This document shows positions 1 through 12,800 of a DNA stretch of 64,000 nucleotides, in pieces; position 1 is the stretch's first letter, and each line of letters opens with the position of its first letter. Origin of the DNA: Anisus vortex (lineage: Eukaryota; Mollusca; Gastropoda; Planorbidae); contig OX421494.1 in NCBI GenBank assembly GCA_949126835.1, positions 18,461,538 through 18,525,537 on the forward strand, in the 5' to 3' direction. The translations under genes were made by a program, and so were the position numbers. The notes below the pieces were generated by a model that was not told the origin of the DNA, did no database searches, and saw only the letters and a list, made by a program, of their open reading frames with translations.

Positions 1-667
1 AATAAGGAACACAGAAGATGTCAAGGAACGAAAGCTTATAACCCTGGTTGAGGCCTGGAAAAGGAAACATCTAAAAATAAGTAATCCGAGACTTGCTGGG
101 TGGACTAAATGAATGTAAGAAGTTCCTGTAAAAACTAAGAAGTATTTGAAAAGCAAGGTCTTGTGAATTAAACTCGGAATTGTATTTGTTAAAAGAGGCT
201 GAAGCTTTTAGAGTCTAATCGTAAGAAGACTAGAATTAGAGATTCAATATTTGAGAGTTATATGTTAAACCAAACTGTTAGTAAAACTTTTAGTTTAGTA
301 AATGAGTAGTGAGTGGCCAGTGCTTAGAATTACATGACATTTTGCTGATTTGTGTATCATCAAATAGGTTAATGTTATTTTTCTTGTTGCACTGTATAGA
401 ACCTCCACAACTGAAGAGTATGTATTATTCCTCCATTACTGAAGAGTGGTACAGATTGGTTAAGTCATATGTTTCTCTAATCCACATACACATATCCACA
501 TGGGAATATGTCACAAAGATAAATGTGTCAACACTTACAGACCTTGTCTCATTCAAATTAATCCACACTATCTAGTTTATGCTTTTTAGCATGTAAAGGT
601 CTGATAAATTCATTTGAATATTTGAGCCTGAATAAAAAAAAGTTGATTGAGGTTATAACATGTATAC
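1..667. other. Left-edge intron sequence of LRRK
   Basis: AT-rich intron sequence beyond exon 22. I found no further exon with kinase motifs on the minus strand and no recognisable repeat. A plus-strand reading frame at 309-575 has no family signature and is probably spurious. Confidence 0.5.
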
Positions 668-838
668 CTGAGATCCAGTATAAAATGTTGAGCTTCCAAC
701 ATGAAGAACTTCAAGGGGACCCTCAGGCAGAGCTCGCCATGTAGAATTAGATCTGCCAAGGGACTCAACTCTCCTTGCTACAGCTGGAGCTTCTTTGCTG
801 TGACCAACTGAGCCATCTGATGGTTTCCTTAAAGGAAT
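668..838 (-). CDS. LRRK1: LRRK exon 22: post-COR segment (last exon in window)
   Basis: An open stretch of 57 codons in phase with exon 21, bounded by TTGAACAG and CAG|GTATAC. It includes GHSKEAPAVARRVESLGR and LPEGPLEVLHVGSS. It lacks a strong family motif and is called by splice sites, frame and position, so it is less certain than the exons above. The next exons should lead into the kinase domain. Confidence 0.7.
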
Positions 839-3800
839 CTGTTCAAGTTTGAGTCAGACATGTTTGTTTTTTAAACCAATCAAAATGTATTTTGAAATTT
901 TCTAATGTTCTACAGTTCACCTGCATACCATGCAGAGTGTTTCTTCTGGATCTCAAATAATTGCCCAAGCAGAAAAAATTTATAACTACTAATGAAAATT
1001 CATTTGCATGTTAAAAAAAAACTTAACTAAAATTTGTAAATTATAGATAGATTTTTAAAATATAAACTTATAATGTACTTCTAAGTACTGCCTCTAATTT
1101 AAAAAAAATACAATATATAAGTGTAACGTCTTATAATTGTGAACAGTTGTAGACTTACATCAGGATCCTCTTAATTTCAATTAACAATATAGTTGATGTT
1201 ATATTTATATATATATATATATATATGTATTGCTTTATTCACACAGGAACAATAACACAGTAGATCATTCATAAAAGAACATAAACAGTGATGCATAAAT
1301 CAGCCTTTATCCAAAGTCCAAAGGTTTTATGTTAGCCCTAAATCATATAAATATATCATCAGAGTCAACTAAACTCAATTCATCAGGCAAACAATCTGAC
1401 ATCCCTGAATACCAATATCTACTTCCTCTCTAGGCCTACATTTTTTTCAATTCAGTAACTATGCCTTTTACTTGTGGTCCTCTCCCTTATCATGTAAAAC
1501 TCTTAAAACTATACAATTTAAAAAATTTTAAAAACAAAAATCAATCATTGAATGAAAACAAAATTCAAAACATATACCTATACATAAATTACAGTGAAAG
1601 GATAATACGAGTGCAAATAAAAGGGTGAGAACCGTAACAAAAAACCAAGACCGTAAAAAGGGTTACCTACCCTGACATCACTTTTTTTTCTGGCCATCTC
1701 CTGTACCTCTGACTCGGTAGGAAGCAGTGAGGGCAGGAGCAAATACTCTTCATCAAACTGGAGAGCCACTTCAAACTTATTCAGCAGGCTGGTTATGTAC
1801 ACCTTAATATTTTCTGGCTGGAAAGTACTGCATTTGAACAGGAACTCCAAGTTACTGAGCCGCATCACACCTGTGTTGGCAACACAATTCTAATTTAAAT
1901 CATATACTTTAAATATAGGCTTATACAAAAATATAATAAAAAACCAATAGAATTTGTTTTGGTTGATGTTATAAACAAATAATTGGTATTGGTGCTTTTT
2001 TTGTTGTTGCTTTCATACGAGTAATTAGGTTCTACAATTTTCCAGGATGACAAAATGTTTTCAAAGGTCAAGATGGTTCTTCTCTATATTTGACATTGTA
2101 AATGTTTTCATTATTGTAAAGCTATGCATCTAAAGGCAAAAATGGAATCAAGAAATTATTATATGAAAAGCAGAAGGGGCATGGTGGCTGAGCTGCAGTG
2201 CATTTGGCTGGCTCACCAAAGGTCCTGCCTGGGTTCGAATCCTGGTGAAGGCTAGGATTTGCTTCCGGGTATGGAGGGTGTCCCCGAGTCAATCCAGCTC
2301 TGATGGGTACCTGACCTTAGTTGGGGTAAAGTAAAGGCGACTTGACATTGTACTAGCCACACAATCCCCTAGTATGCATGGCAAAAACTGGTGAATTCAC
2401 TGGCCCTATGGGTCAATTTGGTCTGAAGGGATCCTTTCTTTTACTTATAAAAACCAGAATGCACAATTTAATCTGAAACTAAAATCCTTGTAAAATTATA
2501 ATAAATATATTATATTGAACATAAGATAAATGGAAAAAATAACCTCTTTGGGCAAAATTGTTAATTTCTTTCACAGTGATGACTTTAGCAAGTTGATCAC
2601 ACAGCCACTGTGGATCTAAGAAAAACAAATCTCGCAAAGGGAGGTCATCATAGTGAAAAAGCACACCTGAGAAAAAAAAAAAAAAAATTGTTCCTTTTTT
2701 TAATTGTAAGTTTCACCAAAGAAAATATCTTTGCTGCTTCAGAGGTGCAGAATTATTTAAACTTTTAGACTTTACCATTTTCATGTAGAAATCTAGTTGC
2801 CTGTTCCAGTTCTTCAAAATCTCTAAATGTCATTCCATGCTCCATCATTTTATTCTGCACACACAACCTGAACAAATAGATACTTTATTAAACTCAGAAA
2901 ATAAAGTCGGGGGGGGGGGGAAGGAAGATAATTCTTGCACATTTCAAATGTTAACATAAAAGTTAAATATTAATTTAATAAAGAACTGCATAATGTGTGT
3001 TCTGGGTCAGGGATCAGTAACCTTTTGATAATAGTGTGCTGAAGTAAGATTTCTAATTCATTCAGCATGCCAAGAGTCTAAAATTTATCCCGCTCTAGAA
3101 ATGCCATGCTGGGAACATTCGTCATGCCATTGGAAATCATCTTGCGTGCCAAGTCTGGCAGGTTGCCGACCCCTATTCTAGAACACTTAATTCTAAATCT
3201 GATTAAGTTATCAAATGACTAAGCAATGGATGCAGTAAACGTTGAAACGGTAGGGGGGGGGGCTAACTCATTTTAATTATGTTTAGAGATGGAATCCCAA
3301 GGAAAAAGGAAGCGGGGCCGCTCAATAAACACATGGGCGGTGTGACATGGAAGCCGAAACCACCAAGATGGGTTTTAGCTGGAACCAGCTAGAAAGGATG
3401 GCCCAGGATAGGAGAATCTGGATAACTGTTGTTGGTGGCCCATACTCCGACAGGGGTTGAAAGGCGTAAGTAAATAAGTAAGTAGAGAACTTACGTATAT
3501 TTTATTTCATTGAGAACAGGTTCTTTAAAGTCTTTGATCCTCTCAATCGCCAGTTCTCTCACTATAGTCTGAAGCAGTAGGTACTTGCGAGGGATTTTCT
3601 GTTTGATGAGGTACCTAGTTTTTGACCCTGACAAAAGTTGAGAGAATGGATGCGTGTGTGAAATTGTAGTTGTGCTTTTTAATTTTTTTTAAAATAAAAT
3701 CTTCTATAGCCATATGTAAACTTTGTATACCGATAATCAAGTAGCAGTAACTTGGAAATGTCACATCAAAAGTATCTGGGATTTTCACCCAGGGCTGAAG

Positions 3801-6800
3801 GGTATCCCTGAGTTGAGCTAGTTCTAATCGATAGATAAGTGAAAGTAAAGGTGGCTGAGCATTGTGCCAGCTGCACAATCCCCTCATACACTTCACTAAG
3901 CCCATGTACCAGCATGGTCTAAAATGGATACAGTACTTTACTTTTTCATGCATAGACTATGTATAATAATTCCTTATGTTGAATAATGATATATCTATAC
4001 ATGATCATTTGGAAATAATAAAAACAACCATTTGGAAAAATGAAAACTTTACTATGTAAATACATATTAAACTTTAAGAAGGGAAATAAAGCAGAAAAAA
4101 ATTAAGTGCTATTTAAATCCCCTTTTGGTGTGCTTTTAAATAACTCACTTGGATGCTTCAGTTCAAAAACAGTGTCATAAATGTCATCTAACAACTGCCT
4201 GATGTTCTCTCCTGTCTTGCAGCTGACATTTATTGCTTTTAAAATGTTGGGGAGACCACTCTTCTCAGGTTCCTGGTTCGACAAGAACATTTTGTTGATC
4301 ATATTCATCATAGACTGTTCAAAGTCTTCAGGGTAGTTCCTCTTTGTGGTTCTGTCATGTAAGATGTCCAGGTGAGTGCCAACAATGATGCATGGTGCTC
4401 CTGGGGCTCTGGCCTAGTGGAAATATTTTTCTTATTGTATATTATCATTGTTAAACAGGCATTGTACATTATCATACTTAAATAGGTATTGTATGCTATC
4501 ATTCTTAAACAGCCATTGCACAATATCATTCTTTAACCCATTTACAGCTGGCATTTTTTTTTAAGGACACTTTGTAAAAAGCGATTTAAGACATAAAATT
4601 GAGTTAATTGTTTGCAATTTTTTCATTGAATGTAAAGCATATATACTAATCTATCGAATTATTATCTTCATTTGTCTACTTTTAGATTTTTTTTGGGCTC
4701 GAAACAAATTTATGTCGTGAGTTTGATAAAGTTGCGAAAAAAAAGTCAAGTCTGAAAAAGTGAAACTTTTTCTTTATGAAAATGATAAAAATTTTGTTAA
4801 GCTTTAATCTTTGTTAATTAATGTTCTTAGAAGGCATAAACATAGATATTTAGTTTAAAACAATAATAATAATTACACAGAGGTGTTAAAACAATCTGTC
4901 CTTTTTTAAAAAACGCCAGCAACAAATGATACAGTGACATGAAATTTAGTTTTTTTAAGTGTTCTCTTTACTAAAACATAGAAAAACGTTCTTTTTTTAC
5001 ATTTTGTTTTGAATATATTATGGAGTCTTTAACATTTGAAGATATTTGAGTAGGACTGATATGTTGTTTGTCCATATTAACTAGTTTTAAAACCACATTG
5101 CATATTAATATACATAAATATACATTATTAGACTACTTCTAGTATATATTTCTATTTTATTCTCAACATGTCACAAACTTTACTCAATTCAACATGCTAT
5201 TACTTAAATAGAAGAAGAATATTATATTATTATTTTATTATACACTCAATATATTGATTCAGCCGCCATGTAATGTAATGAAGAGGATGTAACTAAAGTT
5301 ATTCTAGTGAATTTCTAGATTCTAGGTCTCATAATTATAAAAAATCAAACACAAATAATGTTGAATATGAGATGAGACTATTCAGCTTTACAGATTGTTT
5401 GATCTAATTTGTGTTGACTAAATCCTAGAATACATCAGACAAGAACAGAGTTCTCCTTTCTAAAGCTGACTACTCTTTTTCTATTACAATAGGATCAACG
5501 CAAACCTTTCTTGCTATTTATTTTCTTTTGCTGGCTCCGATACATTGCCCAAAAGACAAACCCGATGCCTATAAGACTATCCGCTACCCAGAAGACCAAT
5601 ATCATTCCCAAAAGAACAATTTGTTGCCCACAAAATCTGTCCGATGTCCTGAAGACAAATCCTCTGCCCTGCCACATTAGCTGCCAGAAATACAAATCTG
5701 ATGCCCTAAAGACGAATGCGCTGTCCATAAAACCTATCCGTTACACAAAAGACCAATCCAGTGCCCATAAGACCTATCTGAAGCCCATAAGATCAATATG
5801 TTTCCCAGAAGACACATCTACTGCCTAGAAGATGAATTAGCTCCCCAAACAATGAATCTGCTGCCCAAAAGACTAATCTGGCGCCCATAAGATAAAATTG
5901 TTGCCCAGAAAACCAATCCGTTGCCTTGAAGACCTATACGATGCCCTGAAGACCTAGTCGATGCCCAGTATACTAATACTCTGCCCAGAATACCAATCCG
6001 CTGCCCAGAAGACCTATCTGATGCCCAGAATACCAATACGGAATAAGATATTTACAATGCAGTATGATGAAAACAATATGAGACGTCATCATAGAACCTA
6101 GATAATCATTGGACCTATATAATGTATTAAAGGAAAGAATATCAGATTTCGTTATAAGCAATGAGTGATATCAACTTCTTTTGGCTCATTTTGAACCTGC
6201 CTATATATACATATGTATCTTTATCTAGGTGATCACGCCAAGTATCACAATATCTACAGCAAATTATGAAAAAAACACATATATTATTATATAAAGCATA
6301 ATTTAAATAAATTAAATATGATTTATATAATCTTATATTATATATTGCATACACTCCTTCGGTAAAAAAGATGTTTGCATCCTACACTTATCTATGTTCA
6401 GAATCTAGTCTTGCGTTTTCATTAGTGTTTTAAATGATGTTATTGGTTTTCCTGGTTGTTTCAGTTAACCCATTCAGTGCCAGGGTGCCACTTGAATGTC
6501 AATGTTTTATTACGCTTTTTTCTTATCTTATTGTTTTGAAAAGCTTTAAATTAGTCATTCCAACTTAAATTGTAAAAAAATATGTATTTTTCCTTGAGAT
6601 AAAAGGGCCTGTTTATTACGCAAATATGCAATGTCACGGTATCATTTGTTCCTGACGTCCTTTTTTAAGGACATTATTTAAAATCTAAATCTTTCGAAAA
6701 AAATAAAATCTTTCGAAAACAAACTTTCATTTGTTTATCACACTATGACTTACTATAACATATCGTCAGGTGAGAATAACAAGGTTCTAACAAGCATTTT

Positions 6801-9800
6801 GGTGAAACGGAGATATTTGAGTTTTAAATTTTGAAATCTTTAAGCCAATATAAAGTTAGAACTATGTTACATTGGACTTTGTGAGAAAAGGAAAGAACTA
6901 AATGATTCCAACTTTTGTCAGATTATAGAAAGGTCGTTTAAAATTATCACAGGGCCCATAAGTCATTTTTTCCCAAAATCGCAGTTAGAACCTTGTTATT
7001 CTCACCTGACGATATGTAAAAATCAAGAAAAAATAAGACCTCAGCAACATATGGGTTAATAGGTATTGTATGCTATCATTCTTAAACAGCCAATGCACAA
7101 TATCATTCTTTAATAGGTATTGTATGCTATCATTCTTAAACAGCCACTGCACAATATCATTCTATTATAAGTATTGTATGCTGTCATTCTTAAACAGGCA
7201 TTACACAATATCATTCTATTATAAGTATTGTATGCTGTCATTCTTAAACAGCCACTGCACAATATCATTCTATTATAAGTATTGTATGCTATCATTCTTA
7301 AACAGCCACTGCACAATATCATTCTATTATAAGTATTGTATGCTGTCATTGTTAAACAGCCACTGCACAATATCATTCTATTATAAGTATTGTATGCTGT
7401 CATTCTTAAACAGCCACTGCACAATATCATTCTATTATAAGTATTGTCTGCTGTCATTCTTAAACAGGCATTACACAATATCATTCTATTATAAGTATTG
7501 TATGCTGTCATTCTTAAACAGGCATTACACAATATCATTCTATTATAAGTATTGTATGCTATCATTCTTAAACAGGCATTACACAATATCATTCTGAAGT
7601 TGGCACATCTAAAGATTACAGTACAGACACATCTTAAAAAATGACCTGTATGTCAACTAGTAGAGAAACATCTAAAAATTACCTGTATGTTGACTAGTAC
7701 AGAAACATCTAAAAATTACCTGTATGTCGACTAGTACAGAAACATCTAAAAATAACCTGTATGTCGACTAGTACAGAAACATCTAAAAATTACCTGTATG
7801 TCGACTAGTACAGAAACATCTAAAAATTACCTGTATGTCGACTAGTACAGAAACTTCTAAAAATTACCTGTATGTCGACTAGTACAGAAACATCTAAAAA
7901 TTACCTGTATGTCGACTAGTACAGAAACATCTAAAAATTACCTGTATGTCGACTAGTACAGAAACTTCTAAAAATTACTTGTATGTCAACTAGTACAGAA
8001 ACATCTAAAAATTACCTGTATGTCGACTAGTACAGAAACTTCTAAAAATTACTTGTATGTCAACTAGTACAGAAACATCTAAAAATTACCTGTATGTCGA
8101 CTAGTACAGAAACATCTAAAAATTACCTGTATGTCAACTAGTACAGAAACATCAAAAAATTACCTGTATGTCGACTAGTACAGAAACATCTAAAAATTAC
8201 CTGTATGTCGACTAGTACAGAAACATCTAAAAATTACCTGTATGTCAACTAGTACAGAAACATCTAAAAATTACCTGTATGTCGACTAGTACAGAAATAT
8301 CTAAAAATTACCTGTATGTCGACTAGTACAGAAACATCTAAAAATTACCTGTATGTCAACTAGCACAGAAACATCTAAAAATTACCTGTATGTCGACTAG
8401 TACAGAAACATCTAAAAATTACCTGTATGTCGACTAGTACAGAAACTTCTAAAAATTACCTGTATGTCGACTAGTACAGAAACATCTAAAAATTACCTGT
8501 ATGTCAACTAGTACAGAAACTTCTAAAAATTACCTGTATGTCGACTAGTACAGAAACATCTAAAAATTACCTGTATGTCGACTAGTACAGAAACATCTAA
8601 AAATTACCTGTATGTCGACTAGTACAGAAACATCTAAAAACTACTTGTATGTCAACTAGTACAGAAACTTCTAAAAATTACTTGTATGTCAACTTGTACA
8701 GAAACTTCTAAAAATTACTTGTATGTCAACTAGTACAGAAACATCTAAAAATTACCTGTATGTCAACTAGTACAGAAACTTCTAAAAATTACTTGTATGT
8801 CGACTAGTACAGAAACTTCTAAAAATTACCTGTATGTCGACTAGTACAGAAACATCTAAAAATTACCTGTATGTCGACTAGTACAGAAACATCTAAAAAT
8901 TACTTGTATGTCAACTAGTACAGAAACTTCTAAAAATTACTTGTATGTCAACTAGTACAGAAACATCTAAATATTACCTGTATGTCGACTAGTACAGAAA
9001 CATCTAAAAATTGCCTGCATGTCAACTAGTACAGAAATATCTAAAAATTACCTGTATGTCAACTAGTACAGAAACATCTAAACATTACCTGTATGTTGAC
9101 CAGCCACTGCAGTAAACTCTCAACACCTCTTTCTCCTTCAGTGATACTCCAAACAATCAGATACAGTGATCGGGGGGATAAGAAATACTGATGAGTGGCG
9201 TAATACTCTTTCTATAAATAAAAGCAGTTAATAAACTGTTGACACTATCAATAAACAGTTTACATTTAGTTTTAACTCATTCTCTCTAGTGTTTCTTTTT
9301 ATAGCTTATTTTATTTATCATTTGTTTCAAACATTTGTGTAAAAAAAACAATTTTTTTCTTTCACTAATTAGATCTTTAGTTATAATTTTTCTTTTTATA
9401 ACAATAACCATTACTTCTTGGTAACATTATTATCCAAAAATGTTTATTGGTAATGATTTCATGAAAAATAAAAAAACAAACTTGTTTCAATTTTTACCTG
9501 GCCACCAAAGTCCCAGGTTCTAAAAGTAACTGGTCCTTTACTTCTTTTCTCAATGACGAGTTCGTTAATATCGATTCCCACAGTGGACAGAAGGACAGAC
9601 TGCTTGATTCCTTCACTCTTATTTAGTCTATCTCTCCAGTGCTGTAAAATATTAAAGCACATTCAAGTACACTCTTAGAACCAAAGGTGATATAGACTCT
9701 ATAGGTAATAAGAAACACTATTTGCTCTACCGAAATTAAATGCCAGTGTGGCTTACCGATGGTTTGATACGAGTTTTGCCTTTTTCACATAAGCGCTGCA

Positions 9801-12800
9801 GAAGAGATGTCTTTCCAATTTTATGGAAGCCCACGAGCATCAGATTCATGCAATTATATTCTGTAGATCTAGACAAAGCAAAATATAAAATAAATATTAA
9901 AAAAAAAAAACACAGGTGAAAAAAAATTGTGTGAAATAAATACATGACTCACTCCTCTAGCACCGACTGCAGAAATCCTAGAATATCTTTGACAGGGTAT
10001 CTGGAGTTAAGGAGAAAGTCCTGAATGGCACCGTCTATGGGGCACAACTCCAACTCAAGTTTCCAAAGATTTTTCAAAAGGCCGAGTTTTGGTGGCAACT
10101 GCAGAAATAAATACAAATAAAGAACTTTGTCAAATTTAGTAAAAAAAAATTTTTGTTGCATTCAAAGACCAAATCATAATTTTTAACAATTTTATTCAAA
10201 TTAAAATTCCTTTTGAGATTAAAAATTGAATGAGCAATGGGAAAAAAAAGGCATTAATCTCTGCTAACCTCTTTTAGTTTGCTATTTCCTGAGAGGGAAA
10301 GTATTTTTAAACTTCCTAGCTCTCCAATGTCAGGAGGTAGAGATGTCAGGTGGTTGCGAGACAAGTTCAGCTCCAACAGATGGGGGAATAAAAGACGAGC
10401 CTGAACTTCTTCAGACTCCATGCTGCATACCTACAACAAGCGCACATTATTTAGGTTAAATTATTTAGGTAAAATTATTTAGGTCAACATATTTAAGTCA
10501 AACTATTTACGTCAAATTTGTGGAATAGCTTTATCATGTATTTTTTCAATTTCTCCTCTGAGAAATTTTCAGGACCATTAAAAATGTGTCTCCATTACGT
10601 TATTATTTCATTATTTAAAAAAAATAAGGCTATTTGCTAAATCAGTCGCATGTTTGAAGCTAATTTTATTTAATTATTTATACAGATCATGCAATGATTC
10701 AAAGAAATTTATTTTTAAAAGCATTAATAAGATTGTGTAGACAGATGTCAATAAATATGGAAAACAATTTCTGGTAAAGACAAATACATTACACTTTGAC
10801 TATCAAAATCAGCTGGCGGGTCTCTGGTCAGAGTTACACTAGTTAGTCGATTGAGAGCCAGGTTCAATTTTTCCAGCTTTTTAAGGGTACTGTGGCATCT
10901 GTGGAGACAAGGGACAAAGACAGAGTCCCTGTGCCCGGACGATGATGACATGCTGTGAAAGGAGGATGCGCTATTGAATCGAGGAAAGCTTCCCGGGTGA
11001 TTGTTGGAAAGTCTTGCCGTTGTTGATGAATACTTACTACTGGAGGCCACACTAAAGAGATAAATAGTAAAAATATTTTTTATTTTTGTTAAGGTAAGCT
11101 GATGAATAACTAGCAATATTATAAATGAATTGATAAGATAAGACAAGATAAGATAGCTTTATGATCCCAAAAAAATAGAACTTTAACTGGATAAGAAGTG
11201 GTAGTTCTTTCAGCATCAATGCATCATCAATTAATAATATTCAGGGATTAATGAAAAAACAATTCAAATATGAGGACAGAAATATACTTGTAAAATACAC
11301 AACTTACACACACTATTATACTATTCATACAAGCCCAATTCACTTAGTTTGCTCTATTGTATTTCTGGCTGATGGCAATCATGTTGAAAATAAATTTTAC
11401 TGATAGTAGAACCAAAGATTTCCTAAATCCAGCCATGATTAAGACGAGTCAACCACTTCCTATGGACAGGGGCTAAGTTTGGGAAAATTAGTGAAATTTT
11501 GTTTTAATCTGTACCGAATTCACAAAAGAATTGGTAAATGTTTGCCAGTAAAATAAAATCTAGGGTTCGCTCCTGCCTATAGATCTGACGTAGCTATGGT
11601 GTAGTGGGTGCACATTGTCCTGAAGGATTTTACCCATCATAGATAGACAGAACAAAGGCTGGTAGTTGTGTCAGTGCGGTAAGAGAGGATTGTTTATTAG
11701 ACAATACAGAGTTTGTTTAATGTAGTGAGATTACAAAACCAACAGGTGTGATGAAGGTGATGATGTTACCACACATAAAGAAATCAAAAGCTATAATTTA
11801 TTTCCATGTCGTTCTTGATCTCTGATCAGCATTGAACTTTTCAGAATGTAATGAGTATGATTGTAAATCCCAAAGTCCCAGACTGAGATATGAAAAGATG
11901 AAAAAAATATAAGACTGCATTTGGCTCTTCACCATTATGTCCAAAAGAAAAAAAAAAGTAATAAACTCAATAAATTAAACAATGAATAAAAACTGTAATT
12001 TAGTTGTCTTACCCATTGCTTGGTGCCAAATAAATTAAACAATGAATAAAAACTGTAATTTAGTTGTCTCACCCATTGCTTGGTGCCAAACAATTGAAAT
12101 CATGGGACAAGTCAAATGGGTTTTTCCATTGATCCATATTAGTTAAGCCAGTCTTGGAAAGATCAAGTTCAACTAATGAAGGGGGATAATCAATGATGTT
12201 ACCAATATTACTTAGTGGGTTGTCTGATAACACGAGAACCTAAAAAGTGGTGTTAAAAGATTATACTTACATTCATGAAGAAAAACATATGTCATTAAGG
12301 TATTAAAGTAAGATGTTAAATAAATGCATTTATCTAAAACTGACTATTCTAGAGTATACACAAACATAACCAAACACTTTTCTCTACAGAAAAAGACCAC
12401 AATAAGCTGCACTAACTTCAAGATTTGGTGCACAGCAGACAAGACAAGAAGGAATGTGAGTAAACTTATTCCCATTGAGCCAAAGTTGCTTCAGGCCTGC
12501 AGGTTGATGGTTTGAGCCTTTCCAAGGGTCACTGTCCACAACTGTGATGCCAGACTGCCACTTGTTGACCCTCAGAATCTGATTGTTTGTCACATCTGCA
12601 CAATATTAATCTAGTTATGGGACTATTTTAAAAAAATACACATATAGAAAAAAGACAATGCCAAGGGCATCCGAAGGCTAAAGGGTCAAAGGGCTCACTC
12701 ACACTTTTTGTTTACTATGAAATGACTTAATATTCACCTAGAAATTTTATAGTCCCCTCCAATGAATTGAATTTCTGTAACCCTTGCACTAATACACATT

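Larger units (their letters stand above)
4537..7055. mobile_element. TTAA-flanked (piggyBac-like) element, non-coding
   Basis: Starts CCCAT right after TTAA (4533-4536) and ends ATGGG right before TTAA (7056-7059). The uninterrupted target is visible in the neighbouring repeat copy near 7110 (TTCTTTAATAGGTATTG), so the insertion and TTAA duplication are directly seen. TTAA targets with CCC/GGG ends are typical of piggyBac. Subterminal segments near 4905-4940 and 6635-6690 are inverted copies, so long inverted ends are likely. No transposase was found. The inside holds a 21-bp tandem repeat, a second TTAACCCATTCAGTGCC end at about 6471, and a fold-back at 6762-7017. Confidence 0.8.

Noticed and set aside
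309..575. Plus-strand frame of 88 codons
   Set aside because: AT-rich, no motifs, lies in an intron of the minus-strand gene.
2173..2260. tRNA gene
   Set aside because: Box A and box B are present, but the cloverleaf is degenerate and a shared SINE body follows; several copies occur in the window.
5495..5828. Paired plus/minus open frames
   Set aside because: Produced by the degenerate 21-bp repeat; no protein family.
7070..7597. Long plus- and minus-strand reading frames of 160-175 codons with 18-residue repeats
   Set aside because: They coincide with the 54-bp tandem array, whose period is divisible by three. No start context, no family similarity, and they overlap on both strands.
7621..9102. 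CRISPR-like direct repeats
   Set aside because: The repeats are contiguous without unique spacers and lie in an animal intron; they are a minisatellite.
12031..12072. Use of the distal, better-looking exon 10 donor as the coding site
   Set aside because: It puts TGA in frame straight after GGG, whereas the proximal site joins exon 11 in phase.
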